Shown here: piece by piece, positions 36,162 to 47,959 of the stretch | Layout of the letters: each line of letters opens with the position of its first letter | How positions within the stretch are numbered: position 1 is the stretch's first letter | NCBI GenBank assembly: GCA_003013855.2 | Contig: ML058447.1 | Span: 4,340,001-4,404,000 of the forward strand | Length of the DNA: 64,000 bases | DNA from: Liriodendron chinense | Lineage: Eukaryota; Streptophyta; Magnoliopsida; Magnoliales; Magnoliaceae | Direction of reading: 5' to 3' | Made by a program: the position numbers and the translations under genes | Notes under the pieces: model-generated | The model's database searches: none | Told to the model about the DNA's origin: nothing | Seen by the model: only the letters and a program-made list of their open reading frames with translations

Positions 36162-36660
36162 TTATGATCCAATTGAAGTTATGACCCTCAATAAAGTGAA
36201 ATGACATAAAAATGATTTATGTAGTCAACTTCAATTAGTTGTGATAGGGCTTAGATGATGTCAGCAAGAACTATTGTCCAGATGCAATTTTTAATAATTT
36301 TCCAGTGACTGTGTATCATACACCACACTCTTGCAGAGTATTATGGCATTTCTCCTGGGGTAAATAAAATTCGGAGGCCCATGGAGCCGAGTCAAACTCA
36401 TTACAAGTCGCAATTCCAAAGCCGCCCAAGACAAATGGAGCCAAAAACAGACCTATGGTTATAACCTAAGTTAGGGATAATCTTCTTTATTAGTTATATT
36501 ACTAAGTATGTTTATTAGATAGCTAATCACAGGATTATCTTCTCTGCAAATGAAGAAATCAAATGAAAAATCCGAAAATCTAAAAATCCTTCAAAATAAA
36601 ACAACAAAAAGAGAGAGAGAAAAAGAGAAAATCCGTCTTCCCTCCCTCTCCATAGTCGAA
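36162..36660. other. Upstream region of the CTP synthase gene
   Basis: AT-rich, no coding sequence. Probably proximal regulatory DNA for the gene starting near 36.73 kb. I see no factor site distinctive enough to name. Confidence 0.4.
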
Positions 36661-36702
36661 AAAACAAGACAAAAGCAAAGCCCCCGCTGATAGGGTTTTA
36701 TA

Positions 36703-36710
36703 CTATAAAA
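36703..36710 (+). promoter_or_regulatory. TATA-like element of CTP synthase
   Basis: CTATAAAA lies about 25-30 bp before the CT-rich leader that precedes the gene, a normal plant spacing for the transcription start. The start site itself is inferred. Confidence 0.55.
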
Positions 36711-36730
36711 TCCCCCAAACGCCTCTCGTT

Positions 36731-36835
36731 TTTCTCAATCTCTCTCTCAAGAGCTCTCTTCTCTCTCTCTCTCTCTCTCTTTCTCTTTCTCAAGAGCTCT
36801 CTCTCTGTCTCTCTCAAGAGCTCTCTCGAGCTTCT
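36731..36835 (+). repeat. CT-rich 5' leader microsatellite
   Basis: Mostly CT dinucleotides interspersed with repeated CAAGAGCTCTCT units. Pyrimidine-rich leaders are common in plant housekeeping genes, and this one probably lies in the 5' untranslated region of CTP synthase. The repeated palindrome GAGCTC appears several times. Confidence 0.7.
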
Positions 36836-36869
36836 TCATCACCTTCTTCTTCCTGCTCTTCTCAACCAG

Positions 36870-36984
36870 GTCCGTTCGTTTAGAAACGAAGAAATGGAAA
36901 TGCGTTTTTCATTCTTGATTTCTGCGTTTCTACGTTTTGGTTTTTGATTTTTTTTTAATTTTTTTTTCTGGTTCTTGGAAATAG
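36870..36984 (+). other. Probable 5'-UTR intron
   Basis: CAACCAG/GTCCGT forms a plausible donor and a T-rich tract ending GGAAATAG forms the acceptor, 38 bases before the start codon. Leader introns of this kind are common in plant genes. No transcript is available to confirm it. Confidence 0.5.
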
Positions 36985-37022
36985 GCGATTTTTTCTGCAT
37001 TTCTCTGGTTTCGAATCGGAAA

Positions 37023-40000
37023 ATGAAGTACGTTTTAGTAACGGGCGGCGTCGTGAGTGGGCTCGGAAAAGGCGTGACGGCAAGCAGCATCGGAGTGCTT
37101 CTCAAGGCGTGCGGTCTTCGTGTTACTTCCATGAAGATCGGTCAGCTTCCTCTTGTTGTTGTTGTCGCTGTTTCCGTTTTTTATCGTTTGGCATTTTCTT
37201 TTAATTCTTTAGGTTTTATGGATTTTTATAAATCTGTTATGTTTCAATTTCTTCGGCGATGGTTTTGAGGGTTTTCAGCTCAGATACAGTGGATTCCTTA
37301 TGTTTATCGCAGAGATTCGTGCATTTTGTTTCTTTTTTTTAGTAAAAGGCCTTGTTTCTAGAGAAATCTTTGCATTGTTCTGTTTTGAAACTACCATGGG
37401 CGAGCTTTGCAGAGTTTGAATTGTTTGTGTTTGTCAAATGCTAGAATGCCAAACTCGGAGAACTGTGCATTTTTCTTCTTTCCATTTGAGCAAAAACTTC
37501 GATATCTGAGCTGTTCATATGATAAATTCCGTCTCTAAAGGTTCTGTCATTGCAAAATGGGCTGTGGATTTTCTTTCCTTGCGGTTTTGTTTACAGTTGG
37601 ATACTGTTGCTAGTTCCTTTTGTTTTGGAGAAGTGAGAATTCTTGCACTTCTTCTTGGCAGATCCATATCTAAACACCGATGCTGGAACGATGTCACCCT
37701 TTGAACATGGGGAGGTGTTCGTCTTAGATGATGGTGGCGAGGTAAGTCTCCTTTAGGAGTTCTCTTTGAATGTTCTTATTCACTACCCTGTCGTTTCATA
37801 TTTGGATCCTTAGAGGTTTGTATTTCTTTTATTGGTTTTTTCTGTAATATTTTGATGTTAGAACTTGTACTTGAGATCTTGGGTTCACCATCACAACCAC
37901 TATCTTTTTCATGAATGAATCGCCCTGACCATCAGCTTTTTCTTGATAATTATTTAGTTCTGTTGTTAGTGATTTTTCTCTTTCAATGTTAGGATTTTGA
38001 TGAAATGTGTTAAAATGTAGGTTCCGTTCATGTTATCTAGAACTTCGTATTATCTAAGACCAGGATCCCAAAGGGGGTCCTTTTTCTCTGTTTTCCCATT
38101 CTTTTCATCATCTGAATTACTTTCCATCCCATACATAACCACTTTTCTCCCTTGAAAGAAGAATATTGTGTGGGTTGATTGCATCCTGGTGCTGTTAAAT
38201 CCACTAACTTGTTTCAAATCTGAAATTAATATAACTTCCTTTCTCAAGGTTTCTTACCGTTTTATTGTAAAATGGTCATAAGAAATTGTAATCCGTTACA
38301 AATGATGACTTTTGTTGATGTTTTGAAGGTTGACTTGGACCTTGGAAACTACGAAAGGTTCCTAGATATTAAGCTGACTCGTGACAACAATATCACCACT
38401 GGGAAGATTTACCAGGTATAATTCCTATTAGGAAACATAAATAAATAAAAGGAAGAAGAAGAAGAAGAGAAATCTTGAAGCGTATAGTGTGGAAACATTT
38501 TTAGATCATTCTTGGGTTTAATCTGTTCTATCATTTGACTTCTTATATTTTCTGAAGTTAATCGTTTTCTTTTTTCTTGGTGTATGTGGTTGATGGTATA
38601 GTCTGTTATTAACAAGGAGAGAAGGGGAGATTACTTGGGGAGAACTGTCCAGGTGCTTGTCAACACCATTTCTCTTGCTTGTTTTCATGCCTTGACATCC
38701 TTTGATGTATGATCTTGAAGTTAGTATCTTTTTCCCTCCCTCCTTTTCTTTAGGTTGTCCCCCACATTACAGATGCTATTCAAGAGTGGATTGAGCGTGT
38801 AGCAGTTATTCCTGTGGATGGGAAAGAAGGCCCAGCTGATGTATGTGTCATAGAACTGGGTGGAACGATAGGTATGAAGTGGTGATTTTATGTTTGTACT
38901 TGCATGGGATAAACAGCCCAGCATGTGGACTATCATCTTAGGTGGTATTACAATGTTGGTAATTTTTTGTGCAGGGGATATTGAATCTATGCCGTTTATT
39001 GAGGCTTTGGGTCAATTCTCTTATCGTGTGGGTAAGGAGATTTTGCATCTGATCGTATTGGACCCTGATGCTTCTAGAGCTCTAGATCCATCAAGCAGTT
39101 AATCTTCTTCCCATTCTTTTTCGCAGGCACCGGCAACTTCTGTCTCATTCATGTCAGTCTGGTTCCTGTTTTGAATGTCGTCGGTGAACAGGTAGATAAC
39201 AGTGGCTTGTGCAAGTTACTTGCACTTGTGGATACATAAGCTATTCTCATTAGAAAGCATAAGAATTTAACTCAGCTGTATACAACCTCTTGAGTTATAA
39301 CCCAGTATTTGGGCTTGACTGGTGATGCTGTTGTTTTCCACCTTCAGAAAACAAAGCCAACTCAGCACAGTGTTCGGGGACTGCGAGGACTGGGATTGAC
39401 TCCACATATCTTAGCCTGTCGCAGTGTTACGGTCTCGACCTCTCTCTATGTTTCTGTTGTGCATTTTTTGTTTGTTTGTGTGTCTCTTTGTGTGTGTCAG
39501 TGCATGCAGGCACGCACATATATTGTATCTTTCTCCTCTTGTGGCATGGTAGCATCTGATGCCTATTTTTTAATGTTTTGGACAGGCACTGGAGGAAAAT
39601 GTCAAAGAAAAACTCTCACAGTTTTGCCATGTCCCGGTAATGTAACCAGAATATTGTTATTATCACTTCTTTAAAACTGTTTTGTATTGGGTATGAGAAA
39701 TTTTAACCAGTCAAAGACAATTTTCTTTCAGGCGGCAAACATCATCACCCTTCATGATGTTTCAAACATTTGGCACATTCCTTTGCTATTAAGGGTAGGT
39801 GATATCTTTTTCAGATTTTGTATATGGTTCTGATGAAACTTGGATATGGACATGTGTGGTGGTGTCTCCTGCTTGTTAGATGAGCTGGTAGAGATAGTGT
39901 AGTGTTTGTGAGTGATCCAAGGTTCAATTCCTAGTAGTGTTACCTTTAAAAAATACATTATATATATAAACACAATTCAGTTTGTAGATGAGCCGTGCCT

Positions 40001-43000
40001 AGGAGAGTAAGGCATGCTGACATTGCAGGCATCTGACACGACATAATTTCCAATAAGCTCCGTGTCCTTGTTGCTTATGCATAGAGTAATGTGGAAATGA
40101 GTTGTTTTATAGTTTTACCAGTATCTTTCGTTGTCATAGCAAACCACTCCAAGGATTATATTCAATAAATTTTATATCTTCTAACAAACAAGCATGTGGT
40201 TCTTTGTGTTCACAGGACCAAAAGGCACATGGAGCAATTTTGAAAGTGCTGAACCTTCCAGGGTTTGTCTACTGAACTCATCTTGTCTCATGTATAACCA
40301 TGTTTTGCCTGGTGCTGAACAATGTCATGAATCTTTACCCTACGATAACATTCTCATTTACTATGCCATTCATTACGGCAGGGCTACTAGGGAGCCCATA
40401 TTGGAGGAATGGACCAGCAGGGCTGAACTCTGTGACAGGTTGCATGATCCTGTACGTCTCAGGCATTTTTCATGTTGCTAATCTTTGCTATAGTTTCATG
40501 GTTAAAATAATTGCTAGTCAAGCACTAACATACAACATGATCTCCAGGTTAGAATTGCCATGGTCGGAAAATATACTGGCCTTTCAGATTCTTACCTCTC
40601 TGTGTTGAAGGTGAATGCTTTTGTCACTCTGTATTTCCACTTTCCAGAGCATTGAGGCAGTTTCTGTTCATGCCTTATTTCCATACGTAGTTGTCCATCC
40701 CGTTTTACTGTAAGCTACTGTCAGTGTGTTGGCTGTCCATCCCTTAACATCAATAGTTTCCAGGTACCTGATCCAGTGGTTGTTGGAAGATGTTAAAACA
40801 TTGTTGGTTTTGTACCTATTGCAGTAGAATATTGAGGATAGGCACCCACATAAATGTGTCGCATGTATATCTAATCTAAGTAGCTTTGGGCCTTTTTCAT
40901 TCCAAAAGAACGACAGAAGATAAGTCCGTTGTGTTCAAGTTTCACACTCGAAGGATTGAACTTCTTCCTTGAGGAGAAGTTTCAACAGACCCAAAGGAAA
41001 GGTGCATCAAACAACTACAAGTGGATCATGATCCGTTGCTTCACAAGGTTTTAAATCCTTGGTCACATTTCCCTTTCAATCCATTTGTCTCATCCCTTTC
41101 AGTACCTTATCTCGCATCAAGCTCCCATTAACTCAAAAATCTCAACAACATAAGTGGGTTGAACCTCTTACCTAATATCGTCTGAACTCCGCATCACCTC
41201 CACCTCATCACACCCTCCCATGAAATCAAATCCAGCATTTTAGTATCCCCCCGAAATCAAATCCAACATTTTAGTATCATCACACCCTCCCAAGAAATCA
41301 AATCCAACATTTTAGTATCTACCTACCCACTTGTGTTGAATATATTAGGATTAGGGTGTTAAACCAACTTCTTCGCCGTGAACAATTTTATGGGATCACT
41401 ATAGCAGGTGCATGCATGTTTGTACGTAGTATATAATAAGAACATATACTCAATATCTAAATTAGTTTCTCTTTTTCTTTGTGCAAAATATGGTTCAAGA
41501 TGATGCAGTGCTTTAGTTTCTAATTTAGATCCTTCCATCACAAAACCCCTACTATCTGTGCAGGCCCTTTTGCACGCTTCTATTGTTTGTCGCAGGAAAC
41601 TTATAGTGGAGTGGGTTCCGGCAACTGACCTTGAAGACACAACTGCAAAAGAGGTTTATTGATTGTAACTTCAAGCCATATATATACTTCTGTTTATCAT
41701 AGGTGCTTGAGTTGACACAATTTCCAACATTTTCTCTTTGCAGGCACCCGATGTTTATAAAGCTGCATGGAGGCTGTTGAAGGTGAGCATTTTTCTTTGG
41801 ATTGAATTTTCTAATTTCATTCTTACACTGGTTTTCTTTGGATGCTGGACTCTTTTCTTGCCTTTGTCTATCATTCACAGTTTGTCTGCTAGTCCTCTGA
41901 ACAGTTTTTCAGTTCAGGGTGCAGATGGTGTTCTAGTCCCCGGGGGCTTTGGTGACCGAGGAGTGCAAGGGAAAATCCTGGCTGCAAAATATGCGCGAGA
42001 AAACAAAAAACCATTTTTCGGCATTTGCTTAGGGATGCAAATCGCTGTCATTGAGTACTCGCGCTCTGTTCTTGGCCTGCAAGATGCAAACAGTACAGAG
42101 TTTGATCCAGACACAAAAAACCCGTGTGTTATTTTTATGCCAGAGGTGGATTTGGGTTTTATGCCCCCTCATTTTCTAAGTCTTTTATTTCTACTGTTTT
42201 ATCATACCTAGCAAGCTGTGTTATGTAATAGAGTCCTATTATATGCAGGGTTCAAAAACTCATATGGGAGGGACCATGCGTCTTGGATCAAGGAGAACAT
42301 ATTTCCAGGTCACTGACTGCAAATCTGCAAAATTGTGAGGACCAACATATCACTTTATCAAATGCATCTTTTATTTATATGCCTCTGTATGTGCTTGTTG
42401 GGCACCAATGAAGGGATGTTTTCTAATCTTTTGACAATAGGAATTATATTGACTTGATGCATCAGGACATCTATCAGGTCCTGATGTGCCCGGTCAGTAC
42501 GATTGGTGCTCATCCAAGGTGTTCCGTAATGGTAACAGTGGCTGTAATGGCCACCACTGTTACCTTTACGATACAGGGTGTAACAGCCGTTATGGCCTTT
42601 ATGGTCTCTTTTTCTTTTATTAGAAAAAAATCTGAAAAACCTGTATCAGCCCCGTAATGGACCATTGCGGCTTTTACAAGGGTGTAATGGGCTGTAACGG
42701 CCTTTACGGGTCATTTTCCCCCTGTAATGGACTGTTATGGCCTTAAGGGGGGGGGGGGGGGGGGGGGGGGGGGGGTAACGGGCTGTTACGAGAGCTGTAA
42801 CAGCCTTTATTGGTCATGTTTTCCGTAACAGCCATTACGGCCTTTACGACCCCGTAACGTGTAATGGTCACCACCGCTACCTTTACGTAATGGCCTTGTA
42901 ACGGCCTTTATGGCACACCATGTGCTCATCAGATAGATGATGGCGCCATAGGCCATGAGATTGAAGATCTGGATTGTCAAACTGGACTTGGCACATCAAG

Positions 43001-45183
43001 ACCCTATAACTCCTCTTTCGATGAATAGAGATGGTGGCACTGCACATTTATATTATATCGTCAAACAACTCTCTCTCTCTCTCTCTCTCTCTCCCCCCCT
43101 ATTTAACTAACCTCTGCTGTTTGCCTTTTCTTTGTTAGATATGGCAATGTCAAATTTGTGGATGAGCGACATCGACATAGATACGAGGTTGGTTCCTGTT
43201 CTCTGATTTGCATGCTAGTGGTGCAATGACTCCATGAAGTATTGCAGCAGTGTGAAATTAATATTTCTTTGTATAGGTCAATCCTGATATGATCCCGGTA
43301 CTTGAAGATGCTGGTCTTTCATTTGTTGGCAAGGATGAAACTGGCAGGCGCATGGAGGTATGCATCCATTAGCAGTAAAAAATCTCACTTGCAGTTGTAT
43401 TATCTCAGAAAAGAAGTTAGGGGCAGCAATTCTTATTTTTATTAGCATTTTGTTGCTGCAGATTGTTGAACTCCCTACTCATCCATATTTTGTTGGGGTG
43501 CAATTTCATCCTGAATTCAAGTCAAGACCAGGAAAACCTTCGGCTCTTTTCTTAGGTAATTGTCTCACTCGCTGGTTAAAAGACTTGGTGACTCTATCCA
43601 ACTGGCTTGGCCCTGAGTGAAGTCACAACTCATCAACTCCGGGAATCACCCTATTCGTCTTAGTTGGGGGTGATTCATGGGATCGAACTGGATTGGATCT
43701 GACCAAGTCTGACTCAACTCAGACGAGTTGCATCAGAGACTGGGACGAGTCTTAACCATGGTTTCAAGAGCATTTGGCTGCAATTTGGCTTTGGGGCAGG
43801 ATTGAAAATGGGAATTCATCAAGTGGGTGATCACTTTCCCTTTTTTTTTCTGCTGCAAATCATCAGAAAGAAAAACTGATGGCGTTTTGGGGGGTACTGC
43901 ATCACATCCTCCACAGTAAGTAGGACTACCAATAGGGCCCAAAAATATCTGAAGGACTCCAGATGTGGATTTATCCTGAAAAACAGTCTCCTTATTTTAG
44001 GGATCTCAATGTTACTGGCCACTGTGGGTGCCTCTTTCTCACCACTCGGAGAGGAATTCAACTAGTATTGTTGTAGCTACAGGCCTAATGCTGGTTTATC
44101 TATGTATTTATGCATGCATGCCTGTTGCCTAATCCTGGTTTTGCCTATGTACGCATATGTGCATGCTTGTTCATGTGCCCGTGCACAGCTCTGTTGCATA
44201 GACAATACTGTGTCATTACAAAATTCCTGTAAGGTGTGCTCCTGTGGTACCACCACTACCGTAACCTTATGGCAATATCGACCAAATGATGGGCCCACGT
44301 GATGAATTCACACCCTCTAAGCCATCCATCAGATGCATCACCTCAAAACACCCCTAATCCCCAATACTAAGACCAATCCAAAATTGAAGTGGGCTGCAGC
44401 AAAGGGAACAAGCTGGAGGGTGTATAATCGCCCCTTGAATTACAATAGGGCACACCTGAGTCACAAAATAGCCTGGTTTTTGTCCTGGCCCTTCACCTCG
44501 CCTGGATGTATGGTCTTAACAGCTTGGATTCTATATATACAACAAGGTAGACCCCCACTCTAATCAATGGTGGGCATTCCCTCTCACCGTCCCACTAGCT
44601 ATGGGTCAGCTGAGATTTGGATCAGACTGATTTTTAGGGGCTGGGTTTTTTTCTAGGTGAATCATCTGATGAACGGTTTGGATTCCGTGAACACATCACT
44701 AGGCCCCACATCTGGCTGGTACCACCATAAGGCTACTGTGTTCCCAGTACCACTGGGGGACGCCCCTTATTATAGTATGATCATTAAGCAGTAAAATTTG
44801 TCAAAATCAAAATAAAAATGGAGTATTGAGTTTTCATACCAACCCTAATATTTTCTGAAAATGTTGAGGTTCCCTTCTGCTACCTCTCCTCCTTAACAGA
44901 GGTTTTTTGTGCATGCTGTCTAACAGGGCTAATAGCAGCAGCGTGTGGTCAATTGGAAACTGTCATGCAAACTTCCAGCCATGTCAACAAGGTAGCAGCA
45001 GCAACGTGCGGTCAGTTGGAAACTGTCATGCAAACTTCCAGCCATGTCAACAAGGTACCAGCAGTAAACAGCCCAAGTAATGGAAAGATCCCAAAGGCCT
45101 ACCGGAGCGGAAATAAAAGTAAGCCTGCGAACGGGCCACTAAATGGCACCTTGTACGCCAACGGCAACGGTGTGCATGCCTAA
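37023..45183 (+). CDS. CTP synthase (glutamine-hydrolysing), 21 exons
   Basis: Makes CTP from UTP, ATP and glutamine, the last step of de novo cytidine nucleotide synthesis, in the cytosol. The joined exons give 625 residues, somewhat longer than the usual 560-610. The N-terminal synthase domain (about 1-280) has the nucleotide loop TGGVVSGLGKG (7-17), DPYLNTDAGTMSPFEHGEV (40-58) and ELGGTIGD (146-153). The C-terminal glutamine amidotransferase domain (about 300-545) has GGFGDRG, the nucleophile Cys398 in GICLGMQ, and His525/Glu527 in VQFHPEF, so the triad is complete. The start is the first ATG of the conserved MKYVLVTGG. The frame stays open across 20 GT-AG introns, arguing for a working gene. 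Odd points: Val-Thr at 219-220 before an unusual donor, and a 21-residue duplication in the tail. Which plant paralogue it is cannot be told. Confidence 0.95.
39865..39960 (+). mobile_element. SINE-like insertion in CTPS intron 10
   Basis: TTAGATGAGCTGGTAGAGAT resembles a tRNA A-box and CCAAGGTTCAATTCCTAG a B-box, followed by an A-rich end. The spacing fits a tRNA-derived SINE head. No flanking duplication is evident. Confidence 0.45.
41209..41320 (+). repeat. Short tandem repeat in CTPS intron 13
   Basis: Three degenerate copies of a unit containing GAAATCAAATCCAACATTTT then AGTAT, with variable spacers including CACACCCTCCCA. Located in the 953-bp intron 13, away from its splice sites. Confidence 0.75.
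42515..42922. mobile_element. hAT-like MITE in CTPS intron 17
   Basis: TGCTCATC occurs at both flanks (42,507-42,514 and 42,923-42,930), a perfect 8-bp target duplication. The ends, CAAGGTGTTCCGTAATGG and reverse-complemented CATGGTGTGCCATAAAGG, are inverted repeats. The body consists of TGTAATGGCC, GGCCTTTACGG and CCGTTACAGC phrases in both orientations, so a hairpin is likely. A run of 29 G interrupts it. The element sits inside an intron and does not touch splice signals. Confidence 0.85.
42747..42775 (+). repeat. 29-base G homopolymer
   Basis: An unbroken G run inside the intronic hAT MITE. In the transcribed strand orientation it would be G-rich in the pre-mRNA and could form a quadruplex. 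It could also be a sequencing or gap-closing artefact. Confidence 0.8.
43070..43093 (+). repeat. (CT)n tract in CTPS intron 17
   Basis: A CT dinucleotide run followed by CCCCCCC, about 50 bp before the acceptor of exon 18. It may extend the polypyrimidine region of that intron. Confidence 0.85.
44290..44760. mobile_element. MITE-family remnant in CTPS intron 20
   Basis: GGGCCCACGTGATGAATTC, AGCCATCCATCAGATGCATC and later GGATTCTATATATACAACAAGG resemble the left and right arms of the long-TIR MITE family. Pairing is weak, so the boundaries are approximate. It partly explains the unusual length of this intron. Confidence 0.35.
44944..45057 (+). repeat. In-frame tandem duplication in CTPS last exon
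   Basis: A 63-bp unit is repeated: residues 547-563 and 568-584 both read CGQLETVMQTSSHVNKV. Over 51 aligned bases only two differ (TGT/TGC, CAA/CAG), both silent. The duplication adds 21 residues to the C-terminal tail, outside the catalytic core. Confidence 0.9.
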
Positions 45184-45690
45184 ATAGTAGAATGCAGGTG
45201 ACCCATTTTCTTGGTCGAGTTTCCTTTTCTTGGTCATAGCACGTTGGTTTTGCAAAGGGGCTTTTCGACAACAGTCCCACCGGATTTGGTTTGTACAGCC
45301 ATGGAGAAGGACGAGGTTTTTAGCTCGAGGGAGTGGTATATATATGCACAGAGCCTGGTTCCGGGCTTTTAACATGGAACGGCCTGTTTTTATTGAAGTC
45401 TTGGATTTAGGGTGTTGTTCTCGTTCCCCTCCTTGAGTAGAAAAAAATAGAAGAAAAAAAAAAATCCAGAGTTCCATGAGATCAGTTGTGGCTTTCTCTG
45501 TACATTAAAAAATAACTTTGTAGTAGTGCAGTAGAAAAATGAAAGCATTGTCGTAGTTTTTCTTGGGGCTTTGAGTTTGTATGTTGGCTTCTTTTCTTCC
45601 TCAAACTGTTGTGATGATTCGACTTCCATAGGTGGAGGATTCATAGCCTGCCCTTAAGAAGCGTGTAGAATTATAACATGATTAATGTTA
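45184..45690 (+). other. Likely 3'-UTR of CTP synthase
   Basis: Non-coding continuation after the TAA stop. It has A-rich patches around 45,440-45,465 and AATGAAAGC and AAAAATAAC signals near 45,510-45,545 that could direct polyadenylation. The exact end is not determined. Confidence 0.4.
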
Positions 45691-45706
45691 TGGCAGTTCT
45701 CTCTTT

Positions 45707-47412
45707 GGGGTCGTTTGGATGGTGGTAAAAAAATTCAAGTTGTAATTGGATTATAGGTAATCAAATTACGGGGTAAGGTGTTTACCGTCTGTCTATTTGG
45801 CTTTAAATTGTAATGTGTTTAATTACCTACAAATAGTTGTTTGTGTTTGAATAACTTGAAAGTGTCTACCATCTATAATTGGGTATTCATATATGACAAA
45901 AGTTGGGAGTGGTAAATCCTTTAAAAATCATCAAATGACATATAAAGTCTTCATTTAAAATGAATTATTAGGATAATTTCAACTCAATAACTATGCTTAT
46001 GCTAAAAAATGAGCTCATTAATTCAAATTCACTCTTTTGTGATGAGAAACTATTGAATATAAACAATTAATTATTGCTTCATATGTGTACATGTAGTGTG
46101 TTAGCAATGTGTATAGTATGCTTTACTTGTACAATGGCCCCCACATGATCACATGTTGGCCACTTATACATGGCCATACATGTATGACGCTGGGCGGGGT
46201 TTCTTTGAATCCACAAGAAAAATTGGTAAAAATCAAAATTTTATTGGATAATAATATGAAAGTTAACATTAAAAATGAATTTAACAACTTTATATATATC
46301 TCTAAACAAATCTTAATTCATACTTTCTAAAAATAGAAAGTTATTAAAACAATAAAATCCTAATTAAACACTGCTATTAAGTAGATTATTTTTAAAAATC
46401 ATTACTTAACAAAAATAAAATCTTAAATAAACAAAAACTCTAAAAAGAAGATGCAAACTAAAATTTGGAATTATTAAAAATAGCAATTCTTTTCTAAAAT
46501 CCTGTTTTTCTATTGTAATCGCAAGTTTTTTTAAAGAAATGGTCAGATACAAACCACAAAAGTGGGTCGGTCAACTCTGAAATGAAATTTCAGTAGGAAT
46601 CCATATGTTGTGTCCCATAACTCCACCCTAAGCAAAAGTTATGGGCAATTTATGATCAGCCTTCTTTTGATCCATTCATGTGAAAATTATTGATTTTGTC
46701 AACTTTTTCTTAATCTTTGTTCAGTCCATGTGCAACAGGAATGTATTTGATCTAAGCCCTTCATCAGGGGGTTCCTGTCCTACATCAACGTACAGTGTTA
46801 AACTTACATGCACAATCAACCCACTTGTACAATAGGCCACACATAATATTACATGATACAAGGAGATAGAAAGATGGATTAGAAAGCAGGCCATACATGA
46901 CACAAGATTGTACGTGATGCAAGGAAAGATATAAAGATGGATTAGAAAGTGTGTCATACATGACACATTATGCTGCACACAACGGTACATAGATGGATGA
47001 CCCCATATGTACAATGGGCCAGATTGCGACTATTAATTCCTTGAACGTAGATGGACATACATAGAGAGATGATACAGTGGCCCATGTATATAGTTGTCAT
47101 CATATACAATGGACCATAAATGCACGATGATCTATATCATTGAACCATGTGTTCGATCGTTGGAAGATGGGGAGGGTGGGAATGATGAAGTTGCACTGCA
47201 GTTTTCCTTGTATCAAAAAGTTTCAAAAAATAAATCCATTATCTGTAATCTATTTAATTGTAATCTGAAATATTTTGCCATCTTGCAAATTATAACAAAA
47301 GGTTGAAGTTTGATTACAACCTGTAATGAACACCCATTCAAACGACTCATGTAATATGATTTCGTGTAATTGGATTACTAATCAAAAACCTTACTGGCAT
47401 TCAAATGACCCC
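45707..47412. mobile_element. TIR element, GGGGTCGTTTGGAT type
   Basis: Starts GGGGTCGTTTGGATGGTGG, and its right side holds CATTCAAACGACTC and twice ATTCAAATGACCCCTTAGT (about 47,379-47,435). Near both ends lie matching GTAATTGGATTA phrases in opposite orientation. No transposase is seen in about 1.7 kb, so it is non-autonomous. No target duplication is identified and the right end is ambiguous. Confidence 0.45.
46838..46975. repeat. About 63-bp tandem repeat
   Basis: Two degenerate copies containing AAGATGGATTAGAAAG and CATACATGACACA, offset by about 63 bp, with further similar phrases on either side (TACAATGGGCC, ACATGGATG). Located inside the TIR element. Confidence 0.7.
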
Positions 47413-47414
47413 TT

Positions 47415-47955
47415 AGTATTCAAATGACCCCTTAGTAGACCGAAGGTTTACCATAAATATTAAAATAGATTCCATTTCTTTTCTTTTCTTTTCTTTTTTA
47501 ACCTCTTGATAGCTTTTAAAATTTTTTGGGATGAAAATATCCTTACATCTATCCTAGCGCCTTTAAATGAGAATGTTTGTGGGGTCATAGCTATGTTTGA
47601 TAATTGATATGGATTGCTGAAATCTCCATTCGGTTTATTGCTGGAGCCATCTGCCCGTTCATAATGTTGTGCAGGTCTAGATGGGTGGAAGATGCAAATT
47701 TCTGCTTGATCCAAACGCCTTATTGCCTCACAAATTCTAGACGGTGGATGTTCATTACCCATTATTTCTTAAAATGTGGACCACCTGTTAATTCTTGAAT
47801 TCATGTCCTAATCTTAAAAGCCAAAATAATAGATTCAATTAATAGGACACAAACTTTATGATGAGCCCTACAGACAATGACCCAAGGTCAATTAATAAGG
47901 GGACGTCATTTGTATATTGTAAATGTCAAGGTTCTAACATAAAGGAATTGTGGTT
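47415..47955. other. Gene-free intergenic DNA
   Basis: No supported gene. A short TTTTCTTTTCTTTTC tract occurs near 47,475. Frames at 47,460-47,798 overlap on both strands and lack domains. Confidence 0.5.
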
Positions 47956-47959
47956 TTGA

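Larger units (their letters stand above)
37023..45183 (+). other. Exon map of the CTP synthase gene
   Basis: Coding exons read from splice signals and conservation: 37023-37140, 37662-37741, 38329-38415, 38602-38652, 38754-38871, 38975-39031, 39127-39191, 39348-39431, 39586-39636, 39732-39794, 40216-40262, 40382-40451, 40548-40610, 41564-41653, 41744-41782, 41918-42145, 42249-42334, 43139-43187, 43277-43357, 43462-43555, 44927-45183. They total 1878 nt including the stop. Exon 8 has an alternative donor 6 nt upstream (after 39,425) that would drop Val-Thr in frame. The longest introns are 13 (953 bp), 17 (804 bp) and 20 (1371 bp), and each carries repeat DNA. Confidence 0.85.

Noticed and set aside
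41738..42211. A 157-codon frame as a separate gene
   Set aside because: It is CTP synthase exons 15 and 16 read through intron 15 and into intron 16.
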